This document shows positions 33,614 to 39,764 of a stretch of 64,000 bases of DNA, in pieces; the stretch's first letter is position 1; each line of letters begins with the position of its first letter. The notes under the pieces are model-generated. The model searched no databases. It was not told where the DNA came from and worked only from the letters and a program-made list of their open reading frames with translations. Position numbers and translations under genes: made by a program. The stretch covers positions 4,553,501 to 4,617,500 of the forward strand of contig NZ_JAWPMM010000001.1 in the NCBI RefSeq assembly GCF_033344935.1. Reading direction: 5' to 3'. Source of the DNA: Reichenbachiella sp. Its GTDB lineage: Bacteria > Bacteroidota > Bacteroidia > Cytophagales > Cyclobacteriaceae.

Positions 33614-33640
33614 AAAAAAGCCTCCTTATCGGAGGCTTTT
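33614..33640 (-). terminator. Bidirectional terminator shared by the tRNA pair and (formerly) the DUF2062 gene
   Basis: AAAAGCCTCC (33616-33625) pairs exactly with GGAGGCTTTT (33631-33640) across a 5-nt loop. On the minus strand the stem ends in a run of six T, so it should stop the tRNA transcript. On the plus strand it ends TTTTCT and would have stopped corA-DUF2062 before the IS3 insertion. Confidence 0.85.
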
Positions 33641-33643
33641 CTG

Positions 33644-33727
33644 TGCCAGAAGTGGGACTTGAACCCACACGACTCGAAAGTCACAAGATTTTAAGTCTTG
33701 CGTGTCTACCAATTCCACCATTCCGGC
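33644..33727 (-). tRNA. tRNA-Leu(UAA)
   Basis: The acceptor strand begins GCCGGAA at 33727 and pairs with TTCTGGC. The D-arm text TGGTGGAATTGGTAGACA is typical of tRNA-Leu, and the anticodon loop CTTAAAA gives UAA within the stem CAAGA/TCTTG. There is a long variable arm, and the T-arm is GGGTTCAAGTCCC. The discriminator is A, and CCA is not encoded. Confidence 0.95.
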
Positions 33728-33815
33728 AGTAGACATTAAGAGTGGTTCGGAAACAAAAAAAGTGTATGCGCGATGCTTATGCACCTTCTCACTCACATAC
33801 ACTCTCACACTCAAT

Positions 33816-33891
33816 TGGAGCGAAAGACGAGGTTCGAACTCGCGACCTCCACCTTGGCAAGGTGGCGCTCTACCAGCTGAGCTACTTTCGC
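33816..33891 (-). tRNA. tRNA-Gly(GCC)
   Basis: GCGAAAG at the 5' end (33891) pairs with CTTTCGC. The D-arm is AGCTCAGCTGGTAGAGC, the anticodon stem-loop CCACC-TTGCCAA-GGTGG gives GCC, and the T-arm is CGAGTTCGAACCTCG. The discriminator is T and CCA is encoded (33816-33818). It lies 88 bp upstream of tRNA-Leu on the same strand, and the two are probably one transcript. Confidence 0.95.
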
Positions 33892-33981
33892 TTTTTACCA
33901 GCCCGATTGGCTAATGGAATGCAAAGATAGATAGCCACTTTAATTTATCAACTCTTTCGTCAAAAATTTTAAGAATATTTT

Positions 33982-34446
33982 TCAGGCCGCATGTCGGAGG
34001 ATTCTGAAGCTACTGACCAGCTTCTCAATGATCACCAAACAGATGATTCCTTCTACAACCAAAAACAGCTGTCGTAGCCTTGGATCAGCCATAAAGTCAA
34101 GCATTTCCAACGACTGGGTTTTTACCTGATCCAGGTACGTGATCTCCAATTCAGCACCACTTGATCCAATCAAGAAATAAGAGGCGGCGATCAAGCCAGC
34201 AAAAAACACCATCAGCCATACTAATAATTTGAAATTAGCATGTCGCTTTTTGGCCAATAGAGCCGAAGCAATTACAGTAGAGGTAAAGTTAGTGCCGACC
34301 TCCTTAAGCGGAAGGGACTTCATCCATTCATCCAAATCCTGAATGTCTTTCAATTCTTCTACTCCTTTTTGCTTTTCCAGCAAATCGAATTGTTCAATAT
34401 CTTTCTCATTACTCTCCATGACTTTCAAATTTAGTGTTTCTACCAT
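33982..34446 (-). CDS. Membrane protein downstream of ECF sigma factor, possible anti-sigma factor
   Basis: The protein has 154 residues. An acidic N-terminal segment (MESNEKDIEQFDLLEKQKG, VEELKDIQDLDEWMKSLPLKE) is followed by two membrane helices (LLVWLMVFFAGLIAASYFLI and LFLVVEGIICLVIIEKLV). It starts 6 bp after the ECF sigma gene, the usual place for a membrane anti-sigma factor, and the small cytoplasmic N-domain followed by membrane helices fits. No zinc-binding anti-sigma HxxxCxxC motif is present. The role is inferred from context. Confidence 0.65.
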   Translation of the reverse strand: MVETLNLKVMESNEKDIEQFDLLEKQKGVEELKDIQDLDEWMKSLPLKEVGTNFTSTVIASALLAKKRHANFKLLVWLMVFFAGLIAASYFLIGSSGAELEITYLDQVKTQSLEMLDFMADPRLRQLFLVVEGIICLVIIEKLVSSFRILRHAA

Positions 34447-34452
34447 ACTTGA

Positions 34453-35028
34453 TTATAGAATACTCTCTAATTCCGCAGGAAGCATTTTTTGTAAAACTTC
34501 AGCCAGTTTTTTTCTCGCTCGAAATATTTTCACCTTCAGGTTCCCTTTATCCATTTTGGTGACCTCCTGGATTTCATCCATGTCTAGTTCATCAAAATAG
34601 TACAAGGTGATCAGCAAACGCTCTTCATCCTTCAATCGACCCACTGCTTGATTCAAATAGTAAGTCCTATCCTTTGCTTTTAGGCCCCCAAACTCTTCGA
34701 AATTTGAGTACTCGGCTATTCCACTGGGTCGGCTGTCAATATCTTCGGTTTTTATTCTTTTTTTCCTTGTCCGGCTTATGGCCATATTCATCACAATACG
34801 ATAAAACCAGGTAGTAAACTTCGATTCGCCTTTAAACTTATCTAATGAGCTAAGCAACTTTACAAAAGCATCATGAGCCACCTCTTCAGCATCTTCTTCA
34901 TTTTGGAGAATTCGGTCTGCTATGGTAAAAGCAAAATTCTTATGCCTGTTCACTAGCATTTCAAAACTGGACATATCTCCTTCTTTGATCTTCTCAATCA
35001 ATTGAATATCTGAATAATTCTCTTTCAC
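34453..35028 (-). CDS. ECF-type RNA polymerase sigma factor
   Basis: The protein has about 191 residues from GTG 35028. The frame continues to TTG 35058, but the first ten extra residues (KETHGVTSAV) do not look like the family. Sigma region 2 is FEMLVNRHKNFAFTIADRILQNEEDAEEVAHDAFVKLLSSLDKFKGESKFTTWFYRIVMN in essence, and region 4 is LLITLYYFDELDMDEIQEVTKMDKGNLKVKIFRARKKL. It is cotranscribed with the membrane protein downstream and may be held inactive by it. Target promoters are unknown. Confidence 0.9.
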   Translation of the reverse strand: MKENYSDIQLIEKIKEGDMSSFEMLVNRHKNFAFTIADRILQNEEDAEEVAHDAFVKLLSSLDKFKGESKFTTWFYRIVMNMAISRTRKKRIKTEDIDSRPSGIAEYSNFEEFGGLKAKDRTYYLNQAVGRLKDEERLLITLYYFDELDMDEIQEVTKMDKGNLKVKIFRARKKLAEVLQKMLPAELESIL

Positions 35029-35139
35029 TGCCGATGTGACGCCATGAGTTTCTTTCAAGTTACAAAGAATTAATTTTTATTTTTTTGTAACCAGCAGTAA
35101 CCAAGAGGTGTCCAATGGGCGAATCAAAACTTTAAAATT

Positions 35140-35481
35140 ATGCAAGGACCAGAATTTTTAATCCCAATTGTTTTCTTCATTTCAATAGCGGTAGTTGCTA
35201 TCATTATAAGAAAATTTCAAAACGACGAAAGATTAGCACTAATCGAAAAAGGAGGTGACGCCAATATTTTCAATCGAACATCCAAAGGCAACTCTTACCC
35301 CGCCTTGCGATATGGACTCTTACTTATAGGAGCCGGGATAGGCATCTTGGTAGGAAACTTGGTAGCAGAATCCAGAATCATTGACGATGAAGCTGCAGTG
35401 TTCTCTTGCCTGATGATATTTGGTGGCATAGGTCTTTTTGCGTCTTATTTCATAGAAAGAAAAGAAGCCGCTAAGGATTAA
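35140..35481 (+). CDS. DUF6249-like small membrane protein
   Basis: This 113-residue protein has three hydrophobic segments (FLIPIVFFISIAVVAIII, YGLLLIGAGIGILVGNLV, CLMIFGGIGLFASYFIE). The cytoplasmic-loop text NDERLALIEKGGD is typical of DUF6249 proteins, which often accompany sigma-factor genes in Bacteroidota. It is divergent from the ECF sigma factor, so coordinated control is possible. Its stop codon is the left edge of a 44-bp palindrome. Confidence 0.75.
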   Translation: MQGPEFLIPIVFFISIAVVAIIIRKFQNDERLALIEKGGDANIFNRTSKGNSYPALRYGLLLIGAGIGILVGNLVAESRIIDDEAAVFSCLMIFGGIGLFASYFIERKEAAKD

Positions 35482-35522
35482 TATTTATAGGTCAGGGTTT
35501 AAACCCTGACCTATAAATATTA
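35479..35522. repeat. 44-bp perfect palindrome spanning two convergent stop codons
   Basis: The sequence from 35479 to 35522 is identical to its reverse complement, with arms of 22 bp and no loop; the core is GTCAGGGTTTAAACCCTGAC. The outermost TAA on each strand is the stop codon of the gene on that strand. As RNA it would form a strong hairpin in both directions. It probably serves as a shared terminator, although neither side has a long T run. It may also be a dispersed repeat. Confidence 0.85.
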
Positions 35523-36014
35523 TGATTTAAACACGTTACCATCTTCCGCTTGACTACTGTCAAACACTCGGATACCAATGACCTCGGCTTCCGCTGTTTT
35601 TTCTCCCTGACAGAAAAAATCACAGTGCATCACCGTTTTTCTTCCTTTCACTTCTGTGACTCTTGCTCTCAACTCCACAGGATGTTTGTTTGAAGTGGGC
35701 TTCAAATACTTCACATTCAAGGTGCCAGTGGCATATCGATATTCTGGCATAGTATCGAGCGCTCTCCCCTCTTCTTTATAAGCATGTGCCATAGCAGTAC
35801 CCATGCAATGACAGTCAATGAGCGTCGCCATAATGCCTCCATTCATCAAGTCCGACCAGCCATGATAATGCTCTTCTGATTGCCATTGACAAACTGACTC
35901 GTCGCCTTCCCAGTAGCTTTTGATATGCAATCCTTGATCATTGTTAATTCCACAACCAAAGCAAACATTCTCTGGCATGTGGTTTTGAAAGTACTTTTTG
36001 TCTGATGAATTCAT
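35520..36014 (-). CDS. PaaI-like hotdog-fold thioesterase
   Basis: This 164-residue protein has the hotdog domain pattern: HGWSDLMNGGIMATLIDCHCMGTAMA (the central helix with its active-site Asp region), then a strand set YRYATGTLNVKYLKPTSNKHPVELRARVTEVKGRKTVMHCDFFCQG. The N-terminus has a FGCG motif. Proteins of this group hydrolyse acyl-CoA thioesters; the specific acyl group is unknown. It converges on the DUF6249-like gene through the palindrome. Confidence 0.85.
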   Translation of the reverse strand: MNSSDKKYFQNHMPENVCFGCGINNDQGLHIKSYWEGDESVCQWQSEEHYHGWSDLMNGGIMATLIDCHCMGTAMAHAYKEEGRALDTMPEYRYATGTLNVKYLKPTSNKHPVELRARVTEVKGRKTVMHCDFFCQGEKTAEAEVIGIRVFDSSQAEDGNVFKS

Positions 36015-36043
36015 TAAATTTCATATTGGGTTGAACAACGAAG

Positions 36044-36193
36044 ATGGAAAGAACCAACAAAAAACCGAAGCCAAAGTCTAAAAAAGAAAGGAAAGGAACT
36101 GCTTCTAAGGAGCCCCAAACCAAAACGACGCCTGACACTCCTCAGGAAGGAATACCAGACGTCGATTTTAAAAGATTCTTAGGTTGTGGTTGA
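36044..36193 (+). CDS. Small basic protein ending in FKRFLGCG
   Basis: This 49-codon frame from ATG 36044 begins MERTNKKPKPKSKKERKG, is Lys/Pro/Thr-rich and disordered, and ends DVDFKRFLGCG. Divergent spacing of 29 bp from the thioesterase gene leaves room for a promoter. I recall a short C-terminal FLGCG motif in small Bacteroidota proteins but cannot confirm the family. It ends exactly where the next minus-strand small frame ends. Coding status is likely but unproven. Confidence 0.5.
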   Translation: MERTNKKPKPKSKKERKGTASKEPQTKTTPDTPQEGIPDVDFKRFLGCG

Positions 36194-36292
36194 TCAGATG
36201 GTAGCATATATAAATGCTGCCAGACCAGCCGCCCATACCAGGAAATATGCCCTGAGTATTTGGACTCTTACTTTTTCTACTGCTGTTGACAT
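36194..36292 (-). CDS. Possible 32-residue single-pass membrane protein
   Basis: The frame starts with ATG at 36292 and ends in TGA (36194-36196), directly abutting the end of the plus-strand small gene. It encodes a short charged start (STAVEKVRVQILRAY) and one hydrophobic helix (FLVWAAGLAAFIYATI). The composition is what a genuine small membrane protein looks like, but the length is too short to judge by sequence alone. Confidence 0.42.
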   Translation of the reverse strand: MSTAVEKVRVQILRAYFLVWAAGLAAFIYATI

Positions 36293-36567
36293 AAAATAGA
36301 TTTGTGGTGAATTACAAACAATTATATGCTGCAATATATGTGTCGATCCTAGCTAAGTCAATTAGTAAATTCTCCTAAAGTGATTTTGCGCCTTTTTCCT
36401 AGAGAGGAGTTTATAACAATCTGAATTACAACCTCTTATGATTCACTTAGTTGAGTTTAACTTTAAATTTGAGTAAAAAATAAAATTTCAGATCATAGAA
36501 AAATACAACAGTACTTTCTGAATAATACAATAAAAGTTCTCTCTCGGAATGACACCATACTACTACA
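36293..36567. other. Intergenic stretch without recognisable feature
   Basis: These 275 bp are AT-rich, with scattered stop codons in all frames. I see no gene, RNA or clear promoter match. It probably holds the upstream control of the 32-residue frame and the 3' end of the exported protein transcript. Confidence 0.5.
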
Positions 36568-37080
36568 TTATTTGTGCTTCAGCTTAGCTCGAAGTACGTA
36601 ATTGATGTCTTCACCGGCCAGGTCTGGCACTACCAGGTTGTCCTCAGTTTCAAAGTGTCCCTCGATGGCATATCGATGATCCTCTGACTCACCGTAAATA
36701 AAAAAACCAGAAATGATAGACTCGTTTATTTTAATTTCTGCTTTGGCCATGTACTGATTCTCACCCATCTGTATGCCTTGATGTGCCCGCATCACGATCA
36801 CCTGATCCTGATATTCATCTAGATTCAAATACACTCTTCTCGTGATTTCATATATCGGTAGAACATGAGCGGTAAACTCCAGAGATTCCAGCTCATCTTC
36901 TGCCAGCTGAAAGTCCACAAAATGCCATTGTGTAAACACCATCAATGGATCATTTTTTCGATTGAGCGTAAGTTCACCAGTGGGGTCTGTGCGACCAAAA
37001 CTTGCGAAGCTGATGAGTAATAAAGCGGCTCCAATTAGTCCGGCCAGGGTAACTCTTAATAGTGTTTGTAGATATTTCAT
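36568..37080 (-). CDS. Exported or membrane-anchored protein of unknown function
   Basis: This 170-residue protein has an N-terminal hydrophobic segment (LLRVTLAGLIGAALLLISFASFG) that may be a signal peptide or anchor. The mature part alternates charged and hydrophobic residues like a beta-sandwich (FTQWHFVDFQLAEDELESLEF, AHVLPIYEITRRVYLNLDEY, MAKAEIKINESIISGFF). I do not recognise the family. It is monocistronic, between the small genes and murF-alr. Confidence 0.65.
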   Translation of the reverse strand: MKYLQTLLRVTLAGLIGAALLLISFASFGRTDPTGELTLNRKNDPLMVFTQWHFVDFQLAEDELESLEFTAHVLPIYEITRRVYLNLDEYQDQVIVMRAHQGIQMGENQYMAKAEIKINESIISGFFIYGESEDHRYAIEGHFETEDNLVVPDLAGEDINYVLRAKLKHK

Positions 37081-37161
37081 CGCATGTAGTTTTAAGTCTA
37101 CTGCAATGTAGAATCACTCTAACCAGCCTTCAATCCGTATTTTCACGCACGAGAAAATGCA

Positions 37162-39570
37162 CTATTCACTTAAAAACACTCTTTTCACTCTTTGGCTTAC
37201 ATTCGTTAAAATCTCGTATGGAATAGTCTTAATCCATTCAGCCAATTCACTAATATTAGGCTTTTCGCCAAAAACGACCACTTCATCACCTGATTTCACA
37301 TCCAACCCTGTCACGTCCACCATAGTCATATCCATGCAGACATTACCGATAGTGGGCACCAGTTGATCATTGATCAGCATTTGGCCAGTGCCATTTCCAA
37401 AAGCGCGTAAATACCCATCGGCGTAGCCAATCGGGATAATAGCAATCATCGTATCACTTTTCGCAAAACCACTCCTTCCATATCCTATTGATTCACCTGC
37501 GGCAATTTTCTTGACTTGTGATACATTGCATTTGAGGGTGCTGACGATTTTTAATTTTCCTTGTTCGGTTTGTGTAGGGTCGAAGCCATGCAAGCCGATG
37601 CCTAATCTCGCCATATCAAAATGTAGACTCGGATAGTTAGCAATTCCACCAGTATTGACCAAATGTCTCATCGGCGTATACCACAAACTCTCCATAATCG
37701 CTTGACTCATTCTTTCGAATCGTTCCCCTTGCTGTTTGGTATAGTCAGCATGTCTTGGGTCTTCACTGCCCGCCAAATGGCTGAAAATACTTTTTACTTT
37801 TAGGTGTTTGTTGAGCTTCAGCTGCTCGATGAGTCGCTGCAAATTATTCTCCGTAAAACCTAGTCGATTCATACCGGTTTCCAACTTGATATGTATAGAA
37901 GGTAGATCCTGCATATTTTCATAATAATCCAGAAAATCGATCAACTGATCCAAGCTGTAGATCTCAGGCTCAAGATTGTATTCCTTAAGCAACCTAAAAG
38001 AAGTAGGCGACACATTCATAATCATGATTGGAATGTGGATGCCATTTTTCCGAAGCTCTACGGCTTCATCTGCATAGGCCACACCCAAATAATCTACTTT
38101 GTGAAACTGAAGTAAGTTGGCTATTTCAAAATTTCCGCCACCATAGGCCAAGGCCTTTACCATCACCATTATTTTGGTCTCTGGCTCTAGTTTACTCCTG
38201 TAATAGTTGAGGTTGTGAATTAGATTTTCAAGATTCACCTCCAGAATGGTGCCATGCGCTTTTTGCTCCATACTGTTTACAATCAGCTCAAACTCAAAAT
38301 CTCTGGCACCCTTCACCAATACAATTTCGTCATTAGGGGTATACCCTGCTGCCAAAAATTCTTCGGTCGTTTGATAAAATTTAGATGGAATATGAAACTT
38401 GGAACTCGATTGATTGATCTCTTTTCCAACACCAACAAACTTTTGAATATTATGCTTCTGAAGCAACTCACTTACTCGTTGATACAAGGCATCGCTTGAT
38501 AATCCTGTTTGATATAAATCTGATAGTATGACCGTCTTTTTGGAACGCTGATTTTGCCTGGCCAGAAAATCCAATGCCACTTCCAATCCATACAGGTCAT
38601 TATTGTAGGTGTCATCTATTACATACGATCGGTTGATAGCCTGCTTCATCTCCAATCTCATTTTAATAGACGACAACCTATTCAACCGGAGCTGAATAAA
38701 TTCCTGATCGTATCCTAAGGCCACTAGCATCGCTGCACAATGCAGAATATTCTCCACTGACGCTGGGTCATCATATTTTAAATAAAAAGTCAAAGAGTTA
38801 TTCAGCACATCCAGTACATACTTCTTTCCTTTTTGTTCAGTGACTTTCCATGGAATGAGCTGAGTCGAACCAGAGACTGTTTCAGCAAGTGCCTTACCTA
38901 CCAGCTCATGTTTGGCACAATAGACCACTTTTTGACAATTACTAAACAACTTGGCCTTCTCCTTTGCCTTTTCGGTTAAATCCTTGAAACCTGCATTGTG
39001 AGCTTCTCCTATATTGGTAAAAATGCCAAGTGTTGGCTGAATCACTTGCTCCAATCGTTGCATCTCTTCTACTTCCGAAATACCGGCCTCGAAGATTCCC
39101 AAATTGTGATGGTCACCCATGGCCCAAACAGACAGCGGTACACCCAATTGGGAGTTAAAACTTTTTGGGCTTTTTACAATATCAAATTGATCATCCAGCA
39201 TCTGAGCCAGCCATTCTTTGACAATGGTTTTTCCATTACTACCGGTAATACCAATGACAGGATAGTTGAATGCTGATCGATGAGTTTTGACCAATTCCTG
39301 CATGGCGACAATGGCGTCCTCCACCAAGAAGTATGAAGCATCAGCTTTTAGTTTTATTTCTTTTTCGACGACGAATAGCCTCACCCCCTTTTCATAGGCA
39401 TCGTTAATGAACTGATGACCGTCATGATTCTGACCAGAAATGGCAAAAAACACTACACCTGAGCGAATGGAAATTTGACGAGAGTCGAATGCCAACCCCT
39501 GAATTTGGATGTCTAAAGGCAGTTGTGGCATTTTCCCTTTACAACTCTGACTCAATCCACTAAACTTCAT
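37162..39570 (-). CDS. Bifunctional MurF ligase / alanine racemase fusion
   Basis: This 802-residue protein joins two enzymes of peptidoglycan precursor synthesis. Residues ~1-440 match MurF (UDP-MurNAc-tripeptide:D-Ala-D-Ala ligase): the ATP motif is VIGITGSNGKTIVKEWL, later EAGISEVEEM, IGEAHNAGF and SDLYQTGLSS. Residues ~445-802 match alanine racemase: PLP Lys in MVKALAYGGG, VNTGGIANYP, catalytic Tyr region SIGYGRSGF, and IIPIGYADGYLRAFGNGT plus IGNVCMDMTMVD. The fusion is known and widespread in Bacteroidota, so it is not unusual here. It would make D-Ala and attach D-Ala-D-Ala. Assignment is very secure. Confidence 0.95.
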   Translation of the reverse strand: MKFSGLSQSCKGKMPQLPLDIQIQGLAFDSRQISIRSGVVFFAISGQNHDGHQFINDAYEKGVRLFVVEKEIKLKADASYFLVEDAIVAMQELVKTHRSAFNYPVIGITGSNGKTIVKEWLAQMLDDQFDIVKSPKSFNSQLGVPLSVWAMGDHHNLGIFEAGISEVEEMQRLEQVIQPTLGIFTNIGEAHNAGFKDLTEKAKEKAKLFSNCQKVVYCAKHELVGKALAETVSGSTQLIPWKVTEQKGKKYVLDVLNNSLTFYLKYDDPASVENILHCAAMLVALGYDQEFIQLRLNRLSSIKMRLEMKQAINRSYVIDDTYNNDLYGLEVALDFLARQNQRSKKTVILSDLYQTGLSSDALYQRVSELLQKHNIQKFVGVGKEINQSSSKFHIPSKFYQTTEEFLAAGYTPNDEIVLVKGARDFEFELIVNSMEQKAHGTILEVNLENLIHNLNYYRSKLEPETKIMVMVKALAYGGGNFEIANLLQFHKVDYLGVAYADEAVELRKNGIHIPIMIMNVSPTSFRLLKEYNLEPEIYSLDQLIDFLDYYENMQDLPSIHIKLETGMNRLGFTENNLQRLIEQLKLNKHLKVKSIFSHLAGSEDPRHADYTKQQGERFERMSQAIMESLWYTPMRHLVNTGGIANYPSLHFDMARLGIGLHGFDPTQTEQGKLKIVSTLKCNVSQVKKIAAGESIGYGRSGFAKSDTMIAIIPIGYADGYLRAFGNGTGQMLINDQLVPTIGNVCMDMTMVDVTGLDVKSGDEVVVFGEKPNISELAEWIKTIPYEILTNVSQRVKRVFLSE

Positions 39571-39764
39571 AGAAAATAATATTTGAATGATTATACCAAC
39601 TACCGTCGAGGGCTCGACGAGTGACCTAATTTACATACAAAATTTTACAAAAATGGTATCGAATATTTTCATCCTATTCGCTTTTGAGTTAGCTCAATTC
39701 GATTAACTTGCAAAGTTTAGTCCATTAAGAATTATCGTTAAATTGACCTTTTGCATTCGTCAAT

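Noticed and set aside
33728-33815. Hairpin (GTGTATG and CATACAC) between the two tRNA genes
   Set aside because: It is an imperfect, widely spaced spacer structure, probably removed during tRNA processing; no T-run follows, so it is not a terminator.
33702-33930. Plus-strand frames of about 60-70 codons across the tRNA genes
   Set aside because: They are antisense to tRNA-Leu and tRNA-Gly and have no family resemblance; they are chance open frames.
37162-39570. MurF-alanine racemase fusion as a novelty
   Set aside because: The fusion is long known and widespread in Bacteroidota, so it is only a marker of the lineage.
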